Below are positions 45,108-57,600 of a DNA stretch of 64,000 bases, piece after piece. The first letter of the stretch is position 1, and each line of letters begins with the position of its first letter. Made by a program: the position numbers and the translations under genes. The stretch covers positions 558,001 through 622,000 of the forward strand of contig CP021226.1 of assembly GCA_003999685.1 (NCBI GenBank). Direction: 5' to 3'. The stretch is from Taiwanofungus camphoratus. Taxonomy: Eukaryota; Basidiomycota; Agaricomycetes; Polyporales; Taiwanofungaceae. The notes under the pieces are model-generated. The model saw nothing but the letters and a program-made list of their open reading frames with translations, made no database searches and was not told where the DNA came from.

Positions 45108-48100
45108 CCGGTGAGACAGAGGTCGATCACCCACCCTGAACGTGAAAGTCCAGAGGACGATGGCTAGACTGCTTTCTGACGTTTATCTGTCCAAGAAAAC
45201 CCATAACCCAAACCTATATATGGCTCCACCAGGTTAGCTACCAGTGGGTTGTGCGACTTGTGGTCGAATGGCGGAGCAAGCGCCCGGATACCGACGAGGT
45301 GCAGTTGCAGTTCAGCGGCTACCGAATGTCGATACGAATGAGTAACACCGTACCGTGAACTTGGACAAAGAAAACAGGGCTATATTAAAGGATTTAGTTC
45401 CAAGTCCTGGGATATGCCACCAGCTGGTGTATGGCACCGCTCTTGGGAGAAGGTCCAAAGGTTCCCTCAAATATAGTTCGCACACATGTTCGTTGGCACA
45501 TTTCCATAGACCTGTATACCGAACACGCATATGCATGAGGCCTTGTGCTGCACGATGTGCACTGTATCACTTTAGCGAAGCGTTCCTGTTCACTACGACA
45601 GTATGCAATGTGATTATCTGGCGTGAGACATACATTTGTTGTGCACACATTTCTGCGTATCTCGCAGGGAAGTTCAAGATAAGCACTCACATACACCAAA
45701 TTGCTGCAAATGGTTGTGACATTCCTTCATGAGGAACACCCTGACGTTCCGATCCACGGTACATCTCAACGTTCACACACGATCAAATTTGTCGTAGTAG
45801 TTTCAGGTCGGATGTTGTCAGTATTACCGTCTATCCAGAAGGTGACTTCAATATATTCAAGAAGAGGGCCGAGGTACTAGGGAAGAGGAGCGAGTAGGGA
45901 ATATAGATGCCCAAGACCCGACGCGAAATGATGCGCATCACATGATAGATGTCACGTCACGATCGGAATTCTGTTCGAGCTGACAGAACAGTGACAGAAT
46001 CATCGCTGTACATTCCTCTGTCGAATGCTCGATGATCCGCTCATCGAATTCAACCCTCTATGGAAATTCCTCATATAAAAATGAGATCTAACGCGTGGAA
46101 ATCAAACTCAAGCGCTAGTCCGAGGGTCATTTGGCCCACTTTCGTCTACTATCATCCGATCATTAGGAACCTGGCCCAGGTCTCGAACTCTTGAGAAAGG
46201 TCTGATACCGCAGCTCCCGTGATGAAAAGTAGGGGTCAAGGCGAACCATTGGTCCAAACCGGAGAGATGGTGATTGGATGACTGATCAGGTAGGAGTTTT
46301 ACTTTAGACTGATTTTGACCAAGTGTTACTATATCGTTCTGGATCCCGGCTATAGAGCAAGTCGCCAACAGCATATTCGGCTCCTTCTGCAAGGCATTCG
46401 CAGTGTTGACAGTATTTCGGTCCATATGGAAAAGTTCCAGCGGTAGTAGCAACCTGCTCGAGTGTTCAGCCGCTTTCCAGCATACCCGAGCACATTTCGG
46501 ACTTTGTATGGGTAGTTTGCTATTCTACACCGCATATTAACCACACTATAATTTGTCAGGCGGGTGCTCCGGAAGGAAGAGGAAGTGACAGCAACCTCGA
46601 TGACGATCAGTGCGTGGTCTCGACCTCCTGTGAGCACACGACCCGTTCAATCGGGCGCACGCACGAAGCAAATACCACGAAGCTCATCGAATACGAGCCC
46701 ATAATGATATGCATCTATACTGACTTTGACAGGAGAGCCATGTCTGGGCGGTGTTCTATGCATGCAACACCTGAATTCTCACCAGTCCAACAACCCGATA
46801 TACAAGAACCTGGCCCTTGTCTGTCGCCATCTTAACCTGTTTTATGTGGCTCAGCAGCCGATGAATAGTACACATGACTGTCCCTCCCACTTGACTGCCC
46901 GAGCGAGTCCTTCAAGGTAACCCGGAATTATCTGCCAGATTTCTTCGGGATCGACACAGCTTGGCACTACCTAAGCACGGCTGTGCACCAACATTCGATC
47001 TTTACCTTCCATATTGGCTCACAACACGCTTATATGATCCCTTATCGGAAAATTAAGCCACCACCTAGCTGCTCGGAATCGGAAGGGTCAAATCACTCGG
47101 TGAGTGCCAGTGTCACACCAGACCCCTCTTTGCCGCTCAGCCAGAGGCCAGAAGTTGGAACCACCAACCCTTACGGCTCCTCAGCCTTCTATTTGGGAAC
47201 ATAGATATCTAAGTAGGCTGCATCTCGCAATTCTTCGTCTACCACGATACGCATGACTGCCAACAAGATTGTTTAATGTGGGCTTGGTTATGATGAATTT
47301 CACGAATAAGTCCAGTCGTTTCCTTTGGCATATAGGGACAGCATGAAAGAGCATGGCGAGTTTCCTTGAGTAACAGATAGCAAGCCTTTGCGACCATCAT
47401 CCCAATTCTGTCCCGAGTAGTCGATTATTCTTTTGCAACTTTCCACAGGATGCGCCGAGCGCAATGACAAGTCTTGTGCATGGACAGGCGATCCGGGACT
47501 GGCAGGTGTTGTATTTATTACACAACCTCTGATTGTGCTCCCTGGCAGACAGCTACAGCAAACGATTCCCTTTTAAATCAATTAGTCATGGTAACCGCAA
47601 GCTTACATGCTGTTAAGCACAAAGATTACTGCAGTGGGTAGACATCGCTAAAGAGCATGAAACACCCCAGACGCCCAAGCGAGACCACTTTGGTGGTCAT
47701 GCAAGAGTCACAACCAGAGGAATATAAATGGACGCGGGTGGAAATTCCAAAGATGTCTGATACCATCGAGGATAACAACAGTGAGCTATTGCAGCAAGTG
47801 TGCTTGCTGTACATCAAGAGAGCAATCGTGATGGGATGTCTCGATGCATGTGTGTATCGTCGGCGCACGGCGGCTTCTCCCTCGAAGGGTCCTATCACTT
47901 GTCATGTGATGACGACCACGTGTCCGGGTGTCTTAAAGTGCGGGGTAAGTAAAAGGACAAAGCAGAACTGACTCTGCAGGACAGCATACTAGCCGAAAAG
48001 AGCGTTCTGCGACACTGCACCCAAACAAAAAGTCGCTTCTCACAACGTCTCTTCTCTAGATACAATCCTGCTACTTGCCATCGTAGACTGCGGCTAGTAG

Positions 48101-48606
48101 GGTCACTGTCCTTGTTCGAGTGGCATCGCATTGTTCCGCCACCAGGCGTGGTACCACTATATAGACGCACATCACCGAGCCAGCGAGGATCACTGACAGT
48201 TGAAAAAAAAACTCTGCTTCAGGGAGGCCCAAATTCTCACTCGACAGTGGTCTGCGAGAACTATACTACTCACTGCTCTCTAACTGTCAGCCACTTGACA
48301 CAGGTGCTCGACGGACTGAACGTCTGTCTGATAGGAATCGGGATCTCGTGCAAGTGCTCGATACGAGCGAACACCATCCTTCACAAGCCATTAGATCTAC
48401 TCAGAGAGTCCCAGACGGTGATTCTTGATTTGCCCTCAGAGGCGGCCACCGCGTTCTGCTCACAGTTTGCCTCTTGAGAGTCATAGTCAAGTATGTATGC
48501 GGTGTGGCGTTTTTCAATGTGCTTATTTCTCACGGTATTTGTATATGCGATTCATCGCTTGCAGTCGGGTTCCTCATATCATTCATAAACGTTGCACATC
48601 TTGAGG
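45108..48606. other. Long gene-free region
   Basis: 3.5 kb with no recognisable coding sequence. Numerous frames of 60-140 codons overlap on both strands without domains or good splice links. It starts with the upstream region of the opsin-related pseudogene. No RNA gene or element border was found. Confidence 0.4.
45214..45221 (-). promoter_or_regulatory. TATA box of the opsin-related pseudogene
   Basis: On the minus strand, atatatag inside ccatatatagg, about 107-114 bp upstream of the ATG at 45107. It suggests that the promoter outlived the coding frame. Confidence 0.4.
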
Positions 48607-49905
48607 ATGGAAGTGATGGGCGCCACTCCAACTCCATTCCTTGTTAGAACCAACACGAGTACTACCAACAGACTGCGCGCCGCAGTGTACCAGAGCCAGA
48701 ATCAGAAACCCTCTTCGCCAATCGCCATTCCGCGCCGGAAGACGGCTCAGCCGCCTCCGCGTTCGCCTATACGGCAACAACCTTCGCCCGACCTAATGTT
48801 TAACTTCGATTTCTCCGTATCACCACGGTCTTTCCAGGGCAAGGGGCTCTCCCTCAAGGATGAATGGGCTCAACCCTTGCTTCAGCAGCGCGGTCATGCT
48901 GGCGTACTACTAGCTCAATGTCTACCGAAGACAATGTATACCGACGAACGAGATGTTGACAGCGATGTACCACGTCCAAATCATGGTACAAAGTTTCAAG
49001 ATGGTCCGGTTGTATGTCCTGCCTCGCAAGGTCCCATGCAAGGTATGCGCGTTGAGGACGAGAATACTGAAGTCGGCAATGGAGCTGGTGAAATGGTACA
49101 CACGCTTCCTTCTGTCTCTCCGCCATCAAGCGTTTTCTCCTCGTCTACATGTTCTTCCGTGGCCTTTGCGGCCATCACAGGCGACGTACAGGTTTCCGAG
49201 ACACCGCATTACACACAGAATACACGCTACGAGATGGAGAGCGAACATCAACACCTCATATCTGCATTCCAGGGCTCACTAACATCAGGAACTCTCGCAT
49301 CTGTCGCATCTGTCGCATCTGTTGAATCGTCTTCTCTGTCTCCAGAACCCTCATCTGCCATGTTATTCCGTCCTCCCTCTCCCATTTCTCCGCCTATCTC
49401 ACATCCAAGCCAACGTCCTCGGCTCATCATGCCCACAATGTTTTCAAGGTCTCCATCACACGCACATATAGTTCGTACTGCCGCTGCTCCGGTCGTCTCA
49501 TTGAAGGTAGTTGAGGCCGAAGGTACACCTCGGGGACCAAAGACTGGATCGTCTCCGCCATCGAGTGGGACAGTGAGGGTGCGAGATATGTTACCATATC
49601 CTGGCGCGGGACTACGCGTGCGCAGGAGCTCGAGTGTCGGCTCCAGCAGGAGGCCGAACATCGTGGGCGGAAGGGTGCTAGGCATGAGATTCGGGAACAA
49701 GCAACGCGTGGCATCGTTAGTGCTTACGAACGAGGAACTAGAGCGGTCGCTAGAGCTCGCAGCACAGCCCGATGAGACGCTCAAGTATTGCAGGTGTGAC
49801 GGGCATGCCAGTAAAGAGATAAAGCACCGAGAGGTTGACAGGGGACGGACGAGGAACCGCGCTGTGACAAGGAGCGATAGCGTACTGCGTGCGCTACGCA
49901 TCTGA
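48607..49905 (+). CDS. Uncharacterised disordered protein
   Basis: Not recognised. One uninterrupted frame of 432 residues from MEVMGATPTPF; the frame opens slightly earlier but this is the first ATG. It is mostly Ser/Pro-rich and disordered, with short ordered-looking motifs: LMFNFDFSVSPR near residue 65, a Ser/Pro block PPSPISPPISHPS, and a C-terminal basic segment RVLGMRFGNKQRV followed by LVLTNEELERSLELA and CRCDGH. A 9-bp unit (cgcatctgt) is repeated three times near 49297, giving ASVASVASV. Several SP/TP sites would suit kinase regulation, which is inference. Length, absence of stops and codon pattern support a real gene; function is unknown. Confidence 0.65.
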   Translation: MEVMGATPTPFLVRTNTSTTNRLRAAVYQSQNQKPSSPIAIPRRKTAQPPPRSPIRQQPSPDLMFNFDFSVSPRSFQGKGLSLKDEWAQPLLQQRGHAGVLLAQCLPKTMYTDERDVDSDVPRPNHGTKFQDGPVVCPASQGPMQGMRVEDENTEVGNGAGEMVHTLPSVSPPSSVFSSSTCSSVAFAAITGDVQVSETPHYTQNTRYEMESEHQHLISAFQGSLTSGTLASVASVASVESSSLSPEPSSAMLFRPPSPISPPISHPSQRPRLIMPTMFSRSPSHAHIVRTAAAPVVSLKVVEAEGTPRGPKTGSSPPSSGTVRVRDMLPYPGAGLRVRRSSSVGSSRRPNIVGGRVLGMRFGNKQRVASLVLTNEELERSLELAAQPDETLKYCRCDGHASKEIKHREVDRGRTRNRAVTRSDSVLRALRI

Positions 49906-52900
49906 AGGGTTGTCATGCGTGCTCAAAGTAAGTTCCTATTCATGCCAAACGAATACAGCTGAGAGCCTGGCCAGATACAAGGTCCCAAAATGGTCTCCGA
50001 ATAGCCCAAATCAGCTTCATTGAGTGTCGCACCTAGACATCGTCTATGAACTGATTCGGCTATTATTTCTCTGTCAGGTTCGCATGCTGTCTTCCCCTGC
50101 TCCGCGGATGAAACCTCACTGATTTCTGGTGTTTGCTTCCCTCTGTGATGACCTATCGACCCGGAACATTTTCCATCGATTCTCAGCATATTTACTCAGC
50201 CCCCCCGCTGCGCAAAACAATAATGAAGCTTCCTTTGTACATCTACACATATATTCAGCATTGGTCCTCTCCATCATTTCATCATTTCATCATCGGTATC
50301 GGGTTCCCTCCTCTCGGTTTCAACGTCCAAAAGAAATTACAGTCAACTCCCTCTTATTCCGTACCTCTCAAAACCCATACTCCCTTTAAACCCTTGGGTC
50401 TTTCGATCCACCAAGTTGGTTCGCTGGGTGTGGTAGTCCTCCCCACAACCCATACTCCCTAATAACCCATAGCTCGCGGCGTCCACCGAGGGGGTATGGG
50501 TTAAGAGGGAGTTGACTGTATGCTTCTTTGTATCATCATCTTTCCACCATCGCATCGCATCGCATCAACAAAAATGTACCCGTCTCTCGGCTGGGTGTAT
50601 CTTTTCAAGTCCATTTCCTCTATAATCCATCCCGGTTCTCTCAACATCATCGAAACTCTGCAGTTCCATTGTATTTCAATATCTTCCCCTTTCCCTTCCA
50701 AACCTTTTCGGGCACCAAAAGACCGCGACAAGACTGCACCTTTCACATCCGTACACTGCTCCTCCACTCATCCTTAGCATAACAACATCGTCATGCGTTT
50801 CACATACCACCACCATCGATACATAGATTTTCATTTTCGTTCTCACCACTAGCATCCTTTTCGTCGGTTTCGGCAACTCAATTTGAAAATTACACTACAT
50901 CGCCATTAATCCCTACTTTTCTCCTGCTCGTTGCATCGGACTTCATAAGACTCGATAATGGACTTCGCATATTCCTTCTTAGTGGAAAGAATTTATGATA
51001 CTGCATTCCAGTGATCTTCAGTCTACCAGAGTTGGACCACGACCTGCAATGTCATCTGTTAGTGTCATAGTGCATATCACTTGTTCCAGATTGCTAGGCC
51101 CAAGCTGTGAACTGTATGTGACTAGCGGTGCCCAAGCGGCATAGGCAAGTAAACGACAATGCCTGGCTAAGGGGAGTCCTGAAGTAGACCATTGTCGTTG
51201 TTCACAACGGAGCGTGATGCACCGTGTGACTGAGGGATGGGACATTAGACTGTTGGGTAAGCTACGCTTGACTGGCATTACATGACGGTTTGGAAGCAGA
51301 AACGACACACTCTGGCACTGGATTAGCGCCATGTCGGTACGATGACTTCAAGTCAAATGGTCGTATTGCCCACGATACAAACGACCGAGGAATGTCTCGT
51401 TGAAGCGATTTCAAACGTCCCGGCCTTAACCTGTCATACTATTACTAGCATGAATGATTCGTAAGACAACTTTAACTGAGCGGAAGAATACCTCCTAACC
51501 GTAAATTGTGGGTCCCAAAATATACAGACCTCAGCATCTTGATTCTTGACACAGAAGATCAGTATGTCTGCGTCGAGACGCTACCGCAGTTCTGGAGACA
51601 GATGATACCAAGGATCCACCATAAGACACCTACAGCGCTTGTACGCAACACGTATCAGACACTCATCTGGACTGACTCATAATTCAAAATTGTATTGTCT
51701 CCACGAACTCACGAAACTTCAGGCTGCCAACAAGCTTTGGGACCAATCGAGACAAAGATCATTAGATCAAATCAAATAGCATTTTTGCGGAGGAGCTATC
51801 AGCATATCATAAGGTTACAATAGGATTTAATACAACAGCCTGAGAATGCATTTGATATAACACTGAAACCGATAGCACACGACATTGCCCACCATGGCCT
51901 TGACGCCCAGAAGGGGTATTGAGGTGTCAGACCACCCAGTGCTGGAAATGAAAATTGTTGCAGCAAGCAGTCTGATACAACCAGCTACCAGCATGAAACC
52001 ATTCCATCAGGCTGCAGACGTGCCAAACATGTCAAGGACGCCAGGTCTGACCATGAAAGCAACTATGGGCGACCAAAGCAGCTCCGCAACTCGTCTTTTC
52101 GTTCCTCCACTTTTGGCGTAAATACCCCGCTAAGGCTTGCAGGTTGAATGTAAGGCTTAAATTTGTGGTTACGATTTATATGTTGTGAGAATAGGGACAG
52201 AGGATTGGGTCGATAACCTGCTATATCATGTGTAAGTAGAACGTCATATGGGGTCCCTGTGCACTTGACGACACTACTTCGCGGCTACCGAGCGGTGCGT
52301 TATGACGAGTATTGACACCGCCGGAGAATCCACCGAAACAGGCCAACATATCGCAGTTGTCTCCAATCACAACATCCGCAGACGAATGATCATGATCATT
52401 AGGCATTGCCTGGCATAGTTTGTTTGATACAGTCATGGGAAGCATTGTCTCTGAATTAACCCCGTGAATGGCAATGTCGGGCGAAAACCTGAGCGTCCCG
52501 AGCAACGGTTCCTCTATTGGATAATCCCATGGCAAAGAGAGGTCGCATAGGCAACTCAAAAGACAGAGGCCTGAGGATGAGAATGCTATTGGAAGTCATG
52601 AGCCACACTCACCTTTCCTCGCGATTAGGCGAAAATTTTGGTTCTGCAATCAAGCACGCTATGAGTAAGTTCAGGCATGCCCCACTACTATGGACATCAG
52701 CTTGCATTGGATATAATGCACGAGTACTTCAAGCAACAGATGTAAGGGCAAGGGTGCATCCTCCTGCTTCGCAAATGAATCAATAGCACCACATAAGACG
52801 AGTATCGTCAAGACGACCCAGTACGATTATTGTGGGAAGGCTAGCAACTCGACAAGCCATGAAGCTGGCTGTTCTCACCGGCATTTCACAGGAGTGACGA

Positions 52901-54677
52901 ACCGGAAGGGATATCGGCAGGTACTTATAGCCTGCGCGCTCCGATGGATTGCAAGTGAAGCTTGACCAAACCTTGGAGCTGGAACGCAACGTACTTGGAA
53001 GAGAGAGAAACAAGATCCGAATGTTGATACTGAGATCTCAAACGCAGGGTAGGGAGAACGTGTGATACTGGGAGGCTATAATGCGGTTCCAGAGATGATA
53101 TCGATTGTACTGTACCGTCATGAAGAGTTCTAGTCGCGTATCAGGATGTCGGTATTGGCGAGCCGAATACTGATCATCACATCAATGAGTACCCACAGTC
53201 TCTCTGAATGACGGCCAGTGTGAAATAGAAAGAAACGACGACGCTTACGAGATTAATCTCTCCATGTTCAGCACCAGCCTGTTAGACAGCAATACAGTGG
53301 GCCGGGATGGGCAAGATGATGTGAGTAGCCGAAGTTGACGTTGATCTACAGCCGGCGTGCTTGACATTGCCATTGACAATTGGTCGAAGTCAGATCGTAA
53401 TCTGTTGATTGCGTAGCGTAGAATCAGGCGGAAACCGGTAGACGGCCTTACTGTGGATGAAATTTAGTTGTACGTTCTACAACATGTACACCAAGGCGGA
53501 AACTGGAAATAGGTCCGTAGGGCTTATCCGATATCACTGAGGGAAGTGGCGCTCTTTGCACAAAGTCAGCATCTGATTGATCTGGTATTTTTGAACTAGA
53601 GATAGCCTGTATTAGTCTGGCCGCAGGGTTCGGGGTAATTGTCACATACCGCGGAAGTCGCGACACTAAAAAGGAATTGCGAACCAAAGCGTATTGTCTC
53701 TGAATAGTAATCGCAGATCATATCAATTCATATCATCCAACACGCAGGAGATAAGGAACTGTGCAGGGTGAGTTGAATCCTAGGCGCTTATAGCAACCAA
53801 ATCAACGTCTTGTGTCCTAGCCACGTTCACGATTTGCGCCCCCTGTCAGCCAGAGGCTTCCGAGTCAATGACTGACTAGCTGAACTTCCCAGCAACCCGT
53901 GACCGACCTTTCACAAGGACGCTGGACCCCAACTAGACTTACGGCGGAGATATATACAATTTGCATGATAAATGAATATAAGGTCCAACTTGAGAACACT
54001 TGGACGGAGCTTGATTGCCTAAAACATCAGTGTTGTGTTCAAGTGGTCACCTGAAGCACAAATATACGCCTAGTAAGCAAAGGTACAGCTCTAGGGTAAT
54101 CTTGTTCTTCTAAAGGTAGCGAGAAGCCCTAATTCAGGTACATACCAAAAATGTTGCATCATGATCGGTGAACGCCCTATGAAATTGCTACATCAAGTTG
54201 GATCGGTTCACCTGTATAAAGAGCTCCAACTGAGATGAGTAGGCTCTAAGTTGGGCGGACTTCCAAGCCAAAACAGTCTTTGAGATGATAAACAAGAGAA
54301 AAGTATTGTTGAGACTTGGACATTGAATATATTTTTTTGAGATCTGCGTTTGATGCAAGGGTTTTAGGGCTGAGACACGTAATCAAACACTGGACGACTC
54401 TTATCAGGATAGGGTACGTATGCACAAAGGAGGGTATGATTGCTTGCAATTGGATGTTTCTGCGCTTCAGCCGATGTTTTCAAGTGTACGGCGAGCACAA
54501 GCTCCCAATTTACTATTTGCACAGAACAAACATGGACCTATAGTTGGATCAACAACCCGCGATCACGTGCGACTGGTCGACCGACGCGAGGGGCTCACCG
54601 ATGGTCGTCGTTGAAAGTTCTTAGTCCATCTTTGCTTCTATCTAGGACTGTTGAACACTGCGCTTACTGCTTGGATA
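49906..54677. other. Long gene-free region with one MITE
   Basis: 4.8 kb with no recognisable gene, the largest gap in the window. It includes a TA-flanked MITE at 50340-50518. From about 51000 onward there are only short frames in all phases, with no domains, no plausible spliced gene and no element termini I could pair. It ends in the upstream region of the Cdc11/Nud1-like gene. Confidence 0.4.
50340..50518. mobile_element. Tc1/mariner-type MITE (179 bp)
   Basis: Terminal inverted repeats start CAGTCAACTCCCTCTTA at both ends and are flanked by TA on each side (50338-50339 and 50519-50520), the target duplication of Tc1/mariner/pogo elements. Matching continues in the subterminal region, where acccatac recurs in both orientations (near 50372, 50448 and in reverse near 50493). 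There is no coding capacity. The near-perfect ends suggest recent movement by a transposase encoded elsewhere. Confidence 0.88.
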
Positions 54678-57600
54678 ATGACAGAGACAAGGACGTTTCA
54701 GAAACCGGCGTGGCAGACCGACGAACTTCAGGACGAATGGATCGATGAGGAAGACGACGACGAAGTTACGAATTCTCTTCATGCTCATTCTGCCTCGGAT
54801 TTATCGTTAACGCAACCAATTGGGTCAGTTCTGGTTCGTAATGCTGACATTGAGACGTTGTTGGCTCCCTCAGGCTCAGAGGCTGGTGGTACATTTGTGG
54901 TCAGAGATGATGTCCCTGCTGCTCCCTTGATGCCCAAGACACCTGGTCGGGGTAAGAAAGCCTTTGGAAAGGACTTCTTCAGCCCGCTTGCCTTGGAGAA
55001 GATGTTTGAGCCTCCATCTCCACCACTAAATGACGCCCTACCTCTGCAGGCTGCCCAGGTAAACGCTCCTGTTGTACCTTCTCGTCTTTCTCAGGTATAT
55101 GTGCCTGGACAAGATGATACCGAGTTGATAGATCACGGTCTTGAAGATCGCTTGGAGGGAGGCGAACGGAATTTCGAGGTCGGGGAAGTCAACATGGCTG
55201 CGTCAGAGAAAGGCGGCGCAGTTTTGGATTGTCAATTCACATTTCAGGTGCCTCGCCCAAGTCCGTTCAACCCGATGGGTCCAGCACCGGAAGCACAGAG
55301 TACGCCAGGGCCTCCTCATGCCGATTCGGGTATTCTGAATCCACCTCATACGGATCCCCGCCTCCGCCTGTTCCAGTTCCAATACGATACTTTCACTCGC
55401 GAGCACCTTTCTGCAATGGTTGACTCCATTGCTGTGAATACACCTTCTGGTGGCAGCGGCACTGGTCGTCTGGGGGAGGAACCGTCACCTGTCGGCTTGT
55501 CACCCGTCCATGAAGCGAGCATTTCGCGGCTGCGCAGTGCTAAACGTATCAAGCTCAGTCCAGCCAGTGACTACTCTGAAGATGGAGATCGGGTAGCTGT
55601 TATTATGAGGCCACAGAATTCCAGGAGGGATTATGTCGGCGAGTCAAAGTCATTGATGGAGAAGATCAGGCAAGCACGAGACTTCTCTACAGTATCAACT
55701 GTTGCTACCGCACGGTCACCTGCCCATGAAAAGGATTCTTCACCTTCATCACAAGGTCTACCAGATGGTGCTACTATTTGTGAGTATATTTCTAACTAAT
55801 TAGTCGCATGTCACAACATAAAGCACTGAGATTATTCCAATCGCTAGGCCGTCCATCGTTTCTAGGCACTGCCGACGCTGGGACCAGCAGAGTGCCCTCG
55901 TCTAGTTGGACAGCAGCATCTTCAAAACGGGGAATATATTCGTCCATTGGTTATCGGGAGCAAGCCGCGAACCTGATGGCTCAGATTAGGAATGATATGA
56001 AAGGCTCAAAACGATTTTTTTCTGGAGACACTGAGGTGCCACATATGGCTCCTGGAGAGAAGGCCGAGAAATCAATTGTGAATAGCAACACAGCAGACCA
56101 CACTGAGTCGTACTCTACCGACGGACACCATGGGAAGGAAAATACCCCGGAACATACCCACTTGCGGAAACATTCAGCAAGTGATTTGTCCACGTCTACG
56201 CGGGCGAAGCAGAAAGCGAGCCCTCGTAAGCTGTTGCGCAGGCTTAGTGCCGCAGATGAAGTCGACAGAGAGCTGGCCGAGGAGATCGCTCACATGTCCA
56301 TGGATTCCCAGCTCCTGCTGGAACAATTTCCTGAACCTCCCGTAGGGCTGATCGTCACTGCTGCTCCGTCAGCGCCCTCTTCCTCATCTAACAAGCCTGG
56401 ACACGAGCCCAACCCGGCACTCCTTGCTCCTTCTGCAGGAAATGCACCAACGTATCCATCTTCTTCGGTTCGATCCGGTAGGAACGAAGACCTCACCCGA
56501 TTCGTTTCATCGAGTACGGCATCGGGCACCACTCTCACAACAGGAAGCACTGCATCCTTTGTGAAGCATCAGGGTCCCAAACAAATCACTCGCATCACAC
56601 CGGAAGATATACCTTCTCTCCCGGAGAGGGTGGGGAAGATGGTGTTTGATAAAGTCCTGATGAAGTGGGTGAAGGCCCCCACCTCGATGCCCATGAACGT
56701 AAATGAAGAAGACGAGAGGGATATTTCGGCCTTGGATGGAGAAAATGACAGCGAGGATCCCTTTCGTGATATTGAAAGTCTGCAGGAAGATGATACTAGG
56801 ACGCAAGATGTGATACCTGACATGGTGATTCACCGACGTCACGACGAACAGGATGAAAGCCCCGTGGGGCTGGAGTCGGGCAGGATCGAGCAAGTGGACA
56901 CTGAGTCAGAATCAGAGGATGAAGAAGAGGCCGAGTTAACATCTTTCTCCTTCGATGAGCCCTCCACGGAATTAGCGCAGGCGATGACGGGAGAAGAGGT
57001 TGTCGAACATCTAGATGATACAGAATCTGAAGACGAACACGACGACGACGGCACTGATACAATTGGACCCTCCGGAGCAATGGGTGAAGCCTTTGACGAC
57101 TCTGATGATGGCTACCAAGACCAGAGCCAGATTGATGATGGGTCTGAACCTGCCCTTCAAGATTCTCCGCCCCACTTGCTAGCCCCGCATGCGGCGACAT
57201 CACTCAGTACTCCTCATCCACCCTCGAGGGCGACATCAGGTCCCACACCTATTCGGTCGGCCATGAAGAGCAGTAGTATCACTCCAGTTTCTGTGATGAA
57301 GGACTCGAGTGGCACAAGAAACCACACGCCCGCAAACAAATTGGGTCATCGCAGGTCTGTGAGCTTCTCTGACGGCAGGCGAGACGGACCGATACTGGGC
57401 ATCGGTAGAAATGCTCCAACTCAAGATGCAACCGGTGAGGTTGACGACGACAGCCCCTTGGGTGCGGGATCTGGCAAGGGTATGCTAGTACCTTCAACGC
57501 GATCGAAGCGTATCACAGACATGCTGGAAAATCTGGAGGATCCTGGTAAGCATCACTTTTACGTCCTTGTGCATATTCTGACATGTCGACGTGCCCAAGT

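Noticed and set aside
46726-46920. F-box-like phrase (LALVCRHLNLFYVA)
   Set aside because: A single short match with no supporting upstream helix, exon borders or continuing frame.
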